A DNA stretch of 64,000 nt from an uncultured Oscillospiraceae bacterium (GTDB lineage Bacteria; Bacillota; Clostridia; Oscillospirales; Ruminococcaceae): the NCBI GenBank assembly GCA_949285935.1, contig CASEAH010000026.1, forward strand, positions 1-64,000, written 5' to 3'. The position numbers and the translations under genes were made by a program. Numbering within the stretch: position 1 is the stretch's first letter; every line of letters starts with the position of its first letter. This document shows positions 8,501-16,679 of the stretch, piece after piece. The notes under the pieces are model-generated. The model was not told where the DNA came from, did no database searches, and saw only the letters and a list, made by a program, of their open reading frames with translations.

Positions 8501-9869
8501 AGCTGTCCAGCACCTCCATCCCCCGTACCCGTACAGCGCCGATCTCGGTAATGCGGTCGGTCGCGGCGGACAGGCCGGTGGTCTCCAGGTCAAAGATGAT
8601 ATACTCGCCTTCCACCGGGCCGTCGCAGGGGCCGGTGACCACCGGGATCATATCGTTGACAAAGTACCCCTCTACCCCGTAGATCACTTTGAAATCGGGA
8701 TTTTCCTTCCGGATGGCCGATACCGTGTTCATGGCTTCCGGGAAGGCCTGGGCCACTCCGTGGTCGGTGATGGCAATGGCGGGATGTCCCCACTTGGCCG
8801 CCCGCTTGATCAGTTCCGCCGCCGGGGTGATGCCGTCCATGGCCGACATATTGGTATGGCAGTGAAGCTCTACCCGTTTTTCCTTTTCATCGTCGGTGAT
8901 TTCCTTCTTCTGGACAGTGCTGATGGAGCGGGGCCGCAGCGAAATATCCCGGTCGTATTTGTCATAGCCGGCTTCTCCCCAGACCAATACCGCCGTTCCC
9001 TCTTTCAGGGGTTCCAGCTGTTCCTTCTTTTCCTTGTCTTCAAAGATTTTCAAATTGATGGAACTGGTATAGTCGGTGATGCTCACCGACATAATGATTT
9101 TTGTTCCGTCCCGGTTTTCCCGGGAGGTCACGGCAAAGATTTCCCCCCATACCGTAACGTTTCCGCTTTCGGCGTTTACCTCCCGCAGCGGCACCGGTGC
9201 GCCTTTGATTTCCTTGCCCAGGACTACCCGGGCCGAACCGGGAACCACAGGCAGCTTGTCCAGAGCAGCAGCGTAGGGCTTCCTCTGCCGGGGTGCCGGA
9301 CGGGCCGCTCCCCCGCCGGAAGGAGGTCTGGACGCTGGGGAATGGCCGGATGCTCCCGGCATTCCGGCAGCCTGTGCCGGTTTTTCTTCCACCGGCACCA
9401 CCTGGGTGACCCCGGTAAAGGAGACCTGGGGCCGCACCCCAAAGTCCCGGGTCAGAACCCCGGCGATTCGCTCTTCCACACCGTAAGCGGACAGGAATTC
9501 TCCTCCCCCGTTTTTCAGGGAAATAATAAAATTGCCGTCCTCATACCGGGCGGAGGCTCCGGTAAAAAAGCCGTTTACCGGCACACCCTCTTCCACCAGC
9601 TCCCGCACCACCTGGGGCAGATAGTCGCCCGTCAGCCATTCCCGCGGGAAGCGGTACACCAGGGTAAACTCAGCAAGACCCAGCTCCTGTGCAAGCCGGG
9701 CCCTGACGCTGTAAATCTCGCTTTTTTTCAGAAGAGCGGCGGGACTCAGGACTGCCATCATCCTGTCCCGCTCCTCCGACACCGCGATGCTTTCCACCAC
9801 GGAACGCACCAGATCGGCACTCTCTTTTCCTGAGAGGTACCGGCCAAAAATATCTCCAAAAGTCCTCAA
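5547..9869 (-). CDS. polC: DNA polymerase III PolC-type alpha subunit with 3'-5' exonuclease
   Basis: Replicative polymerase of low-GC Gram-positives, 1440 aa, the normal length. Order of domains: N-terminal and OB-fold region to about residue 325 with a Pro/Ala/Gly-rich linker near 165-200; PHP domain starting at VELHCHTN (about 333); a DnaQ-like exonuclease inserted in the PHP domain, with its first motif FDLETTG at 426-432 and ending near HHRADDDA; a zinc-binding pair CPQC...CPEC; and the polymerase core with PDIDLNF carrying active-site aspartates. The insertion of the exonuclease within PHP is diagnostic of PolC rather than DnaE. The start is TTG with GGAG seven bases upstream. It follows ispG by 20 bases, the conserved rseP-ispG-polC order of Clostridia. 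Confidence 0.98.
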   Translation of the reverse strand: MRTFGDIFGRYLSGKESADLVRSVVESIAVSEERDRMMAVLSPAALLKKSEIYSVRARLAQELGLAEFTLVYRFPREWLTGDYLPQVVRELVEEGVPVNGFFTGASARYEDGNFIISLKNGGGEFLSAYGVEERIAGVLTRDFGVRPQVSFTGVTQVVPVEEKPAQAAGMPGASGHSPASRPPSGGGAARPAPRQRKPYAAALDKLPVVPGSARVVLGKEIKGAPVPLREVNAESGNVTVWGEIFAVTSRENRDGTKIIMSVSITDYTSSINLKIFEDKEKKEQLEPLKEGTAVLVWGEAGYDKYDRDISLRPRSISTVQKKEITDDEKEKRVELHCHTNMSAMDGITPAAELIKRAAKWGHPAIAITDHGVAQAFPEAMNTVSAIRKENPDFKVIYGVEGYFVNDMIPVVTGPCDGPVEGEYIIFDLETTGLSAATDRITEIGAVRVRGMEVLDSFDTFVNPGMAIPPDITRLTGITDEMVQDAPEEGEALEAFFRFCGECTILVAHNASFDMGFLRAAMNRCGKKHPLSHIDTLIMARALYPELKKHKLDVVAAHVGVEQKNHHRADDDARVLGEIFIKMLEKLREERGVREVWDLNTALAGQGSAKGQSYHIIILAQNYVGLKNLYKLISYAHLDNFYKKPRILKSKLEKHREGLIIGSACEAGELFRAIVEGKNWGELCEIAKFYDYLEVQPIGNNLFMLREGMVTSEKQLEDFNRTVIKLGDRLGKPVVATGDVHFMDQKDAKFREILMASQGFKDADQQAPLYLRTTRQMLDEFDYLGENTAREIVITNPNRIAESVDYIRPIPEGTYTPTIEGAEADLIRITTDRAKEIYGDPLPELVETRLNRELSSITKHGFSVLYMIAQKLVKKSVDDGYSVGSRGSVGSSFVAIMAGISEVNPLPPHYVCPQCHHSEFITDGSIGSGFDLPPKDCPECGTPMNRDGHEIPFETFLGFDGDKAPDIDLNFSGEYQSRAHRFTEELFGKSHVFKAGTISTVAEKTAYGYVKHYLEEKGITVTNAEENRLVKGCTGIKRTTGQHPGGMVVVPNDYEVFDFCPIQHPADDPNSDNITTHFDFHSLHDTILKLDELGHDAPTLFKHLEDYTGIKITDIPMSDPKVYSLFTSSQALGIDLTDIRCETGSLALPEMGTPFVRGMLMDAKPQTFSDLLQISGLSHGTDVWLGNAKDLIADGTCTISNVIGTRDSIMTTLYIKYKMEPKTAFKIMEITRKGKAPKLLTEEMKQDMRDHGVPEWYIQSCLKIKYMFPKAHAAAYVISAIRLGWYKVHYPKEFYAVIFSVRGEDFDANVAIKGPAFVKSKIDALYAKGNERTAKEDGQLEMLQITYEMLKRGIELLPVDLYQSSAELYRIEDGKIRLPFTSLKGLGASAAIALEKAGKEGPYLSVDEIGSRSGASKSVIELLREHGALEGLPETSQMTFF

Positions 9870-9889
9870 AACACCACTCCGCTATCTTG

Positions 9890-10942
9890 TTACAGAGCCT
9901 CCACCTCGTTCAGCAGCGCCTCTACCACCTGTTCCCGGGGAACACGGCGTACCTCCTGCCCGTGGCGAAAAATCATACACTCCCGGGGGCCTCCCGCTAC
10001 CCCTACATCCGCATCCCGGGCTTCACCGGGGCCATTGACCACGCAGCCCATCACCGCAATTTTGATATCCTTGGTGCAGCCACGCAGCGCGGTTTCCACC
10101 TGGTCGGCAATGGAGAACAAATCCACTTTACACCGACCGCAGGTGGGGCAAGACACGAACCGGGGCCCTTTTTTCCACAGGCCCACCCCTTTCAGGATGT
10201 CCTGGGCTGCGTAGATTTCCCGCACCGGCGGCGCCGTAAGGGAAACACGTATGGTATCTCCGATACCGTCGCACAGCAGGCTGCCCAGGGCGATGGCAGA
10301 TTTCACCAGTCCCATCCGCTCTGTTCCCGCCTCCGTCACTCCCAGATGGAGGGGGCAGTCATTGATCTGGGAAAACTTCCGGTATGCCTCAATGGTTCTT
10401 GCGGTATCCGAAGATTTGATGGCTACCAGATAATCGTAAAAATCATATTTTTCCAAACAACGGACATTGAGCAGGGCGCTTTCCACCAGGGCGTCTGCCG
10501 TAGGGCTTTGGTATTTGGCCAAAACCTCTTTCTCCAGCGATCCGGAATTGACCCCGATGCGAATGGGAATGCCGCTGCGGCGGCAGGCGTCCACCACCGC
10601 TTTGATCTTTTCTTCGTCACCGATATTTCCCGGGTTGATCCGCACCTTGTCAGCGCCGGCGTAGGCCGATTCCACCGCAAGCCGGTAGTTGAACTGGATA
10701 TCCGCCACCACTGGCATGGATACTGCTTCTTTCAGCTTTGCCAGAAGGCGGACATCCTCCATTCCCGGCACCGCCACCCGGATAATGTCACACCCGGCTG
10801 CTTCCAGCTCCTGCGCCTGCCGGATATTGCCCTCAATATCTTCCGGCTGGGCATTGAGCATGGACTGGATGGCAACGGGATGTCCCCCGCCTACAGTAAG
10901 TTTCCCAATTTTGATGGGCCGGGTCTTTTTACGCTCTGTCAT
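9890..10942 (-). CDS. ispG: 4-hydroxy-3-methylbut-2-enyl diphosphate synthase
   Basis: Protein of 350 aa of the MEP isoprenoid pathway. It reductively converts methylerythritol cyclodiphosphate to HMBPP using a [4Fe-4S] cluster. The N-terminal TIM-barrel begins with VGGGHPVAIQSM and contains DIIRVAVPG and DKVRINPGNIG; the C-terminal reductase-like part carries the cluster cysteines in SCPTCGRCK and the conserved MGCVVNGPGEA. AAGGAGA precedes the ATG. It sits between rseP (14 bases upstream) and polC. The next upstream MEP enzyme, dxr, which commonly accompanies rseP in Firmicutes, is absent from this cluster. Confidence 0.97.
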   Translation of the reverse strand: MTERKKTRPIKIGKLTVGGGHPVAIQSMLNAQPEDIEGNIRQAQELEAAGCDIIRVAVPGMEDVRLLAKLKEAVSMPVVADIQFNYRLAVESAYAGADKVRINPGNIGDEEKIKAVVDACRRSGIPIRIGVNSGSLEKEVLAKYQSPTADALVESALLNVRCLEKYDFYDYLVAIKSSDTARTIEAYRKFSQINDCPLHLGVTEAGTERMGLVKSAIALGSLLCDGIGDTIRVSLTAPPVREIYAAQDILKGVGLWKKGPRFVSCPTCGRCKVDLFSIADQVETALRGCTKDIKIAVMGCVVNGPGEARDADVGVAGGPRECMIFRHGQEVRRVPREQVVEALLNEVEAL

Positions 10943-10956
10943 GGGGATCTGTCTCC

Positions 10957-12054
10957 TTATTTTGCAAAAATCTTAAAAATATCGCTGAAAGTAACCACCA
11001 CGATCAGGCCCAGCATCAACACCAGGCCCACCGCATGGACATACGCCTCATATTTTGCTGGAACCGGCCGGCGGAACAGGATCTCCACCAGCAGGAAAAA
11101 GAGGCGACCGCCGTCCAGCGCGGGGATAGGCAGGAGGTTGAACACTCCCACATTGATGGTAATGAAAGCCACAATCATCAGGAGAGAATCGCTCCCCTTG
11201 GAAGACGCCTCGCTGATGATGGTCGCTGTACCCACCGGCCCGGAAATTTCCTTAAGCCCAAACCGACCGGTCAGAATATCCATCAGGGAATACCAGACCT
11301 GCTTCACCACCGAAATAGTCCACTGAGCCGCATAGGTAATGGTGTTGCCCAGGGTCCGTTCCACCCCGTAAAAAACAAAGTCCAGCTGGACGGTCCTGGT
11401 ACCGTCCTCATATTCCATGGTATTGAAGGGAACGGTAACCGTGATTTTTTCGCCCAGGTTTCCGTCATTCAGTCCCCATCCTGCGGCCAGCCGCTCCCAG
11501 GAAGACATGCTCAGGTCTCCGCCCCGGAGAACTTCCAGCTCCACCACACTGTCCTCGTCCCGGATCAGCTGGAAAACCACATCGTTATAACCGGGGGTGT
11601 TGTAGCTGTTTACCGCCACGATCCGGTCTCCCGATTGGAGATACTGGGCAGAAACAGAATCCTCATGAAAATCCGCCACTACATTGGTGCCCAGAAGTTC
11701 CATTCTGCTTACCAGCGCGATGAGGATCAGCAGCCCCAGCACCACATTCATGACCGCGCCGGCAGCAAGAATAATAAATCTCTGCCAGGCGGGCTTGTTG
11801 CAGAACGCACGGCCGTCGGCACTGTCCTCGTCCTCCCCTTCCATGGCTACATAGCCACCCACCGGGAACGCACGGATGGAATAAAGGGTCTCCCCCACCT
11901 GTTTTCCCCACAGGCTGGGGCCCATGCCGAAAGAGAACTCATTGACCCGGACGCCAAACAGCTTGGCGAAAAGGAAGTGCCCCAATTCGTGAAGGGTGAT
12001 AATGACGCCAAAAACCACCAGCGTCAGGAGAATAGTTGTTACTGCGTTTCCCAA
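10957..12054 (-). CDS. rseP: RIP metalloprotease RseP (site-2 protease)
   Basis: Membrane-embedded zinc protease of 365 aa that cuts transmembrane helices of regulators (anti-sigma factors) or leftover signal peptides. The zinc motif HELGH is at residues 22-26 of the first membrane segment, a PDZ-like region occupies about 110-190, and the second active-site motif PIPALDGGR lies in a C-terminal membrane segment. I chose TTG at 12054 because AGGGG lies 9 bases upstream and it places HELGH at the usual distance from the N-terminus; a longer frame to 12096 lacks a ribosome site. The large gap to cdsA (220 bases) is where dxr usually sits in related genomes. Whether its substrate includes sporulation or stress factors cannot be told. 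Confidence 0.95.
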   Translation of the reverse strand: MGNAVTTILLTLVVFGVIITLHELGHFLFAKLFGVRVNEFSFGMGPSLWGKQVGETLYSIRAFPVGGYVAMEGEDEDSADGRAFCNKPAWQRFIILAAGAVMNVVLGLLILIALVSRMELLGTNVVADFHEDSVSAQYLQSGDRIVAVNSYNTPGYNDVVFQLIRDEDSVVELEVLRGGDLSMSSWERLAAGWGLNDGNLGEKITVTVPFNTMEYEDGTRTVQLDFVFYGVERTLGNTITYAAQWTISVVKQVWYSLMDILTGRFGLKEISGPVGTATIISEASSKGSDSLLMIVAFITINVGVFNLLPIPALDGGRLFFLLVEILFRRPVPAKYEAYVHAVGLVLMLGLIVVVTFSDIFKIFAK

Positions 12055-12274
12055 GATATCAGACCCCTGCTTTCCTGAATTTGGTATGGCATGCACCGGT
12101 TCCCGGCGCTGCCGCTACTGTATAGGATATGCACAAGGCGAGGAAGAATCCCCGCCTTGCTGTGGATTTACCCATGCCGTCCTTCCCCGTTGGGGATGGG
12201 ACTCCACCTGACCGGCAGGCCCTATTATAGCATGGAAATATTAACAAATATACGCTCTGCTTCAGGAAAGCCTT
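12055..12274 (-). promoter_or_regulatory. cdsA-rseP gap with possible promoter
   Basis: This 220-base gap replaces the expected dxr gene. On the minus strand it contains a perfect TATAAT at 12222-12227 with no good -35 box at 17 bases, and an imperfect hairpin (GCAAGGCG...CGCCTTG) near 12133-12167 without a T-run. Either a weak promoter for rseP-ispG-polC or a remnant of the lost gene; I recognise no dxr sequence in it. Confidence 0.35.
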
Positions 12275-13138
12275 TCACACCGAAACAATCAGCGGCCATA
12301 TGCGGAAAATCAGAAAAACAACCGGACTGATAAAAAGTACGCTGTCGAACCGGTCCATAATTCCTCCATGGCCCGGCATGATGTGGCCAAAATCCTTGAT
12401 GCCATACTGGCGTTTGATAATGGATGCGGACAGATCTCCCAACACACCCAGCAAAGCCAGGGCCGGAGTCAGTACCGCTACTCCCAAAAAGTTGATTTGT
12501 ACCCTGTCTGTAAAATATCCATACGGCACAATGGCGGAACAAATAGACTGGAAAATCTTGCAGAGCAGCAGATTACAAAGAACCGCCACCACAATTCCGC
12601 CAATCAGGCCTTCCACAGTTTTTTTGGGACTGACTGTGGGACACAGCTTGTGCCGCCCCCAAAAGGTACCTACAAAGTAGGCGCCGCTGTCTGCCCACCA
12701 GGCCGAACCAAAGGAAAGGATCAGGTAGAACAGGCTCACCTGGGGAGTGGACTCATCCCGGATCTGGATCAGGCAGTAGAAAGACATGGCCACCAGAATG
12801 GTGGTGAGAAAACAATAACACAGCTCTCCCACCGCCAGAGTATCATGTTTGGCCAAAAGATAGCAAAACCCAAAAACCACATAAAACAGGGTCAGCGGCA
12901 AAAACAGCATGGAAACGGGATCTGTATTCAGGAACAGGAGCATCACACAGTAAAGGGCGCTTATTCCCGCCAGCAAAGAATGGCGAATCAGGCCTGCGGC
13001 GTTAAAAAGCTCGAATACGGCCATGACGCATATAAAGGCTGCCAGGCAGTTGACCAGCAGAGTGTCGAAGAACAAGATGGCCACCACCAGGACCAAAAGC
13101 CCTACGACAGCCGTTATAATACGTTGTTTCAAAGTCAA
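12275..13138 (-). CDS. cdsA: phosphatidate cytidylyltransferase
   Basis: Integral membrane enzyme of 287 aa making CDP-diacylglycerol from CTP and phosphatidate, the branch point of phospholipid synthesis. Eight or so hydrophobic segments span the protein, and the family signature region lies near the C-terminus: DRVQINFLG... followed by LGDLSASIIKRQYGIKDFG, containing the conserved S-x-x-K-R...KD metal-binding pattern. The start is TTG and overlaps the uppS stop by 4 bases, indicating translational coupling. In the conserved frr-uppS-cdsA order. Length and motifs are typical. Confidence 0.95.
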   Translation of the reverse strand: MTLKQRIITAVVGLLVLVVAILFFDTLLVNCLAAFICVMAVFELFNAAGLIRHSLLAGISALYCVMLLFLNTDPVSMLFLPLTLFYVVFGFCYLLAKHDTLAVGELCYCFLTTILVAMSFYCLIQIRDESTPQVSLFYLILSFGSAWWADSGAYFVGTFWGRHKLCPTVSPKKTVEGLIGGIVVAVLCNLLLCKIFQSICSAIVPYGYFTDRVQINFLGVAVLTPALALLGVLGDLSASIIKRQYGIKDFGHIMPGHGGIMDRFDSVLFISPVVFLIFRIWPLIVSV

Positions 13139-13878
13139 ACTCCTCCGAATCGCCTGCTTCTGCCGGCGTACTGGTGCAGGGCATAGTTGAGGTGCTGGGG
13201 GGTAAAGTCAGGCCAGAGCACCCGCATAAAAATCAGTTCAGCGTAAGCCGACTGCCATGAGAGGAAGTTGGAAAGGCGCATTTCGCCGCTGGGACGAATG
13301 ATCACGTCCGGGTCGGGCTGCCCGGCGGTATACAGGCTGCCGCTGAGCGCCGCTTCATCAATATCTTCCGGCGCCATTTCGCCCCGAAGACAGGCTTCCG
13401 CCAGCTTACGGGCTGCATGAACGATTTCATCCCGCCCGCCGTAATTAAGCGCAATGTTCACCGTCATACCGGTATTGTTCCGGCTGCCCTCTTCGGCGCG
13501 GATAATGCTTGCCCGCAGATCCTCCCGCAGGGGAGCGACATCCCCCAGGACCAGGAGCCGGACATTTTCTTTCTGGAACCGGGAAAGATCTGCCAGGTAT
13601 TCCCCCAGCAGATCCATCAGCGCATCCACTTCATGCTTGGGTCTTTTCCAGTTTTCGGTGGAAAAGGCGTAGGCCGTAATGGTGGGGATCCCGATTTCCT
13701 GGCAGTATCGGACAATCCTGCGGAAGGCTTCCGCACCGCTTTTGTGCCCCATTTCCCGGGGCAATCCTCTCTGCCGGGCCCAGCGGCCATTGCCGTCCAT
13801 AATAAAACCGATATGCCTGGGCAAATGCTCCCGGGAGGGAGGCTGCTTTGCCTTTTCTTCCTGAAGGTTCTCCCCCAT
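13135..13878 (-). CDS. uppS: isoprenyl (undecaprenyl) diphosphate synthase
   Basis: Cis-prenyltransferase of 247 aa making undecaprenyl diphosphate, the lipid carrier for the cell-wall precursors produced by the mraY/murG genes at the other end of the window. The substrate-binding motif FIMDGNGRWA lies at residues 25-34, with the catalytic aspartate at 28; further conserved blocks are TAYAFSTENWKRP, NIALNYGGRDEI and DPDVIIRPSGEMRLSNF. The open frame continues upstream into frr, but GGAGG precedes the ATG at 13878, and this gives the family's normal length. Confidence 0.97.
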   Translation of the reverse strand: MGENLQEEKAKQPPSREHLPRHIGFIMDGNGRWARQRGLPREMGHKSGAEAFRRIVRYCQEIGIPTITAYAFSTENWKRPKHEVDALMDLLGEYLADLSRFQKENVRLLVLGDVAPLREDLRASIIRAEEGSRNNTGMTVNIALNYGGRDEIVHAARKLAEACLRGEMAPEDIDEAALSGSLYTAGQPDPDVIIRPSGEMRLSNFLSWQSAYAELIFMRVLWPDFTPQHLNYALHQYAGRSRRFGGV

Positions 13879-13894
13879 GCCACAGCCTCCTGCT

Positions 13895-14449
13895 TCAGAT
13901 TTCCATGATCTCTTTCTCTTTGCCCGCGGCAATTTTGTCGATCTCTTCAATATACTTATCGGTGGCCTTCTGGATCTGGCTCTCCATAATCTTCTGGTCG
14001 TCCTCGGTGATCTCACCGCTCTTTTTCATGGACTTGATCTTCTCGTTGGCATCCCGGCGGATGGAACGGACCGCCACCTTGGCTTCCTCACCGTATTTTG
14101 CGATGGTCTTGCAGATTTCCTTTCTGCGCTCCTCGGTCAGCTGGGGGAAAGTAAGGCGGATCACCGAACCGTCGTTGTTGGGATTGATACCAATATCCGA
14201 CGCCTGGATCGCTTTTTCAATGGCCTTAAGGGTGGAGCGGTCATAGGGCTGGATCACCAGGGTGCGCGCCTCGGAAACAGACACGGATGCCATGGCGTTG
14301 ATTTTGGTGGGAACGCCGTAATATTCCACCGTCAGCTTATCCAGCACGGCGGGGGTCGCCCGTCCCGCCCGGATAGAGGCATAGTTGGAAGTAAGAACGC
14401 TGATGGTCTTGGTCATTTTTTCTTCGTAAATCTTAAGCTCAGGATTCAT
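13895..14449 (-). CDS. frr: ribosome recycling factor
   Basis: Protein of 184 aa that with EF-G splits the post-termination ribosome. Conserved segments include IRAGRATPAVLDKLTVEYYG near the N-terminus, IQPYDRSTLKAIEKAI in the middle and VAVRSIRRDANEKIK in the long C-terminal coiled-coil helix. I chose the ATG at 14449, with GGAAGG 8 bases upstream, over the ATG three codons earlier; it gives the canonical 184-185 residues. It follows pyrH by 90 bases, the conserved pyrH-frr-uppS-cdsA order. Confidence 0.97.
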   Translation of the reverse strand: MNPELKIYEEKMTKTISVLTSNYASIRAGRATPAVLDKLTVEYYGVPTKINAMASVSVSEARTLVIQPYDRSTLKAIEKAIQASDIGINPNNDGSVIRLTFPQLTEERRKEICKTIAKYGEEAKVAVRSIRRDANEKIKSMKKSGEITEDDQKIMESQIQKATDKYIEEIDKIAAGKEKEIMEI

Positions 14450-14539
14450 GCTCGTCATCCTTCCTTTTCAAATTATATGAATCAGATATGCCGGACTGCC
14501 CTTTTCCCGGCCGGTCCGGCTGCAAAAGCCGCTGGAAAA

Positions 14540-15253
14540 TCACACCGTCTCGCTGACTACCGTGCCGATATTTTCGCCGCATACCGCCCGGTAAATATTA
14601 TCCGGATCGGCCAGGCTGAACACCAGAATCGGCATTTTATTATCGCGGCAGAGGGAGGCGGCGGTCATATCCATCACCGAAAGCTTCCGGGTCAGCACAT
14701 CGCTGAAGGAAATCTCATCAAACCGCTTGGCATCGGGATATTTGTGAGGGTCCTTGTCGTAGACCCCGTCCACCATGGTGGCCTTGAAAATAATGTCGGC
14801 GTCCACTTCGGCAGCCCGGAGCGCAGCGGTGGTATCCGTGGAAAAGAAGGGATTGCCCGTACCGCAGCCAAAAATTACCACCCGGCCCTTTTCAAAATGG
14901 CGTACAGCCCGGTTCCGGATATAGGGTTCCGCAATGGCCGGCATGGAAATGGCGGTCTGCACCCGCGCCGGAACATCCAAAGCCTCCAGGGCGTCTGCCA
15001 GGGCAAGGGAATTGATGACGGTAGCCAGCATGCCCATATGGTCGGCACGGGTACGGTCCATTTTGCCGCTGGAACGGCCTCTCCAGAAGTTGCCGCCACC
15101 CACTACAATGCCGATCTCCACCCCCAGGTCCACACACTTTTTGATGCTTTGGCAAATTGCCACTACTGTATCATAGTCAATACCAAAGCCGTTCTGACCT
15201 GCCAGGGCTTCTCCGCTGACCTTGAGGACAATCCTCTTATATTTAGGGGTCAT
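14540..15253 (-). CDS. pyrH: UMP kinase
   Basis: Bacterial UMP kinase of 237 aa, an amino-acid-kinase-fold enzyme phosphorylating UMP to UDP. Conserved features are the N-terminal [12 protein letters not shown] phosphate-binding strand-turn, [12 protein letters not shown], the UMP-binding [19 protein letters not shown], and [17 protein letters not shown]. It is the first gene of the housekeeping string that runs to polC. The rpsB and tsf genes that often precede pyrH are not here; instead a promoter lies directly upstream. Confidence 0.97.
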   Translation of the reverse strand: MTPKYKRIVLKVSGEALAGQNGFGIDYDTVVAICQSIKKCVDLGVEIGIVVGGGNFWRGRSSGKMDRTRADHMGMLATVINSLALADALEALDVPARVQTAISMPAIAEPYIRNRAVRHFEKGRVVIFGCGTGNPFFSTDTTAALRAAEVDADIIFKATMVDGVYDKDPHKYPDAKRFDEISFSDVLTRKLSVMDMTAASLCRDNKMPILVFSLADPDNIYRAVCGENIGTVVSETV

Positions 15254-15295
15254 GGAATATCTCTCCTGTTCCTCTTTTTGTTTGGGACTCTATTT

Positions 15296-15324
15296 ATTTT
15301 ACAATAACAAACTCTTCCTGTAAA
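15296..15324 (-). promoter_or_regulatory. promoter of the pyrH operon
   Basis: On the minus strand, TTTACA, a 17-base spacer and TAAAAT, about 45 bases before pyrH. Confidence 0.65.
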
Positions 15325-15376
15325 GGCGTTTTTGCAGGGTTTGCAACCAAAAGCGTCTTGGAAAATATCCTTCTAA

Positions 15377-15416
15377 AAGGGAGCCCCCGGGCCATACAAA
15401 CCCGGCAGCTCCCTTC
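15377..15416 (-). terminator. terminator downstream of the P-loop gene
   Basis: On the minus strand a long hairpin AGGGAGC-(T)-GCCGGG ... CCCGGG-(G)-GCTCCCT followed by TTTTAG. It ends the unit at 15.7-16.6 kb and separates it from pyrH. The remainder of the gap 15254-15670 holds only the pyrH promoter. Confidence 0.8.
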
Positions 15417-15670
15417 ATATTCCGGCAAAAGGGCGCACCCCTGCCAAAGACGTCGGAAATCCCTTCCCTTTGGAAAAATCGGAGGTCCAATACTTTGATA
15501 CAGGACCGTCATCTTTATCAGATTTTCTGGTGTGCCAAAACAGGCAGATCCGGTACCAATCCGGCCATTTCCTGAACAGTTATAAAAAACCGGCATTCAC
15601 CTGAAACGCCCGTTTTTTCTCTTCTGAGCCCTTCCCGGAAGCATTTTTTCTTCAGGGTGACGGCATCGTT

Positions 15671-16606
15671 CTAAAAATCAATCCGGTTAAAGTCCCGGCT
15701 GTTCTTTTCCATCCGCTTCAGTTCATCGCCCACCAGCCCTACCATCAAGTAGCGGTCGTTGAAAGCGTCATAGAAAAATTCCTTAAGCAGGCGGAAATTT
15801 TCAATCTCCCCAGTGGTGCGGACATGGGTCCGCGGCCCGGTACAAGGGTGCAGGCGGTCGCCCACCATAATATGTTCCTCATCCACAAAAGAGATGGAGA
15901 CATCCTTTGCGATCTCCTCTTTTACCTTCTGTTCCAAGGCTTCCAGGTCAATATCCGGCTTTTCCCGCTGGAAGGCCAGTACAAAACCGTGGGTTACATC
16001 GTCATGGACGCACTTGGCAGCGTCTTCCGGAGGCATGAACAGCTCGCACAGGTCTTCCGCCGTATGAGCCATCTTCCGAATATGAATGGACTTGAAGACG
16101 ATACGGCAGATGTCCTCTGGCTCCGGCCCAAAAAGGTTGGGGCGCGTGATGATGATATGCTCCCCCACCCCAATGAGAAGGTGTGCGTTGCGGCCCAGGA
16201 AGGGATAGATCAAGTCAAAATGCTCCACCACCACCCGCTTTCCCTTGGCAATGGCAGTGTTGATGGCATCCGCCAGTTCATGCATCTGGGTAAAGGCCGA
16301 TTCAAAGCGGATATCCACATGGTAGGTATGGGGGGTATAGAAGCCGGTATCCTCCTGGTTCAGCAAAGGAAGCGGCCGGACGTTGACCCCTTCGTCATCG
16401 TTGGAAAGCTCCAAACCGGGGAACATGCCCTTGACCAGCATACTTTTTCCGGACCCTGCCTCCCCCACCACGCCGATCAGGCGGTCAAAGGGGCTGAGAT
16501 ACAACTGGGAAATCTGCATCCCCAGGTTATAGATACGCGCGCTGCCCCGGGGGGCAAAATAAACGCTGTAAAGATGGCTGCCCTGCATTTTGGCTGAATA
16601 AGACAT
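15671..16606 (-). CDS. P-loop NTPase with an AlaRS-editing-like C-terminal motif
   Basis: Protein of 311 aa. A Walker A motif GEAGSGKS lies near residues 48-55 in a segment reading LIGVVGEAGSGKSMLVKGMF, and VVVEHFDLIYPFLG may be the Walker B region. Toward the C-terminus, residues near 255-275 contain HPCTGPRTHV, an H-x-C-x(n)-H arrangement reminiscent of the zinc site (CGGTHV) of the second additional domain of alanyl-tRNA synthetase; proteins of this length in Clostridia are labelled by that resemblance, but their function is unknown to me. There are no membrane segments. The gene is monocistronic, with a strong promoter (TTGACG-18-TATAAT), GGAGGAA before the ATG, and its own terminator. 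A kinase-like or nucleotide-dependent regulatory role is inference. Confidence 0.75.
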   Translation of the reverse strand: MSYSAKMQGSHLYSVYFAPRGSARIYNLGMQISQLYLSPFDRLIGVVGEAGSGKSMLVKGMFPGLELSNDDEGVNVRPLPLLNQEDTGFYTPHTYHVDIRFESAFTQMHELADAINTAIAKGKRVVVEHFDLIYPFLGRNAHLLIGVGEHIIITRPNLFGPEPEDICRIVFKSIHIRKMAHTAEDLCELFMPPEDAAKCVHDDVTHGFVLAFQREKPDIDLEALEQKVKEEIAKDVSISFVDEEHIMVGDRLHPCTGPRTHVRTTGEIENFRLLKEFFYDAFNDRYLMVGLVGDELKRMEKNSRDFNRIDF

Positions 16607-16647
16607 TGCCGAATTCCTCCTTTACCCGGTACTTTCCAGTTGGTTCG

Positions 16648-16677
16648 ATTATAGCATGTTTTCTTGAAAAGCGTCAA
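16648..16677 (-). promoter_or_regulatory. promoter of the P-loop NTPase gene
   Basis: On the minus strand, TTGACG, an 18-base spacer and consensus TATAAT at 16648-16653, about 40 bases before the start. Confidence 0.8.
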
Positions 16678-16679
16678 TG

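Noticed and set aside
8286..11326. Long plus-strand frames opposite polC and ispG
   Set aside because: Shadows of conserved genes on the minus strand.
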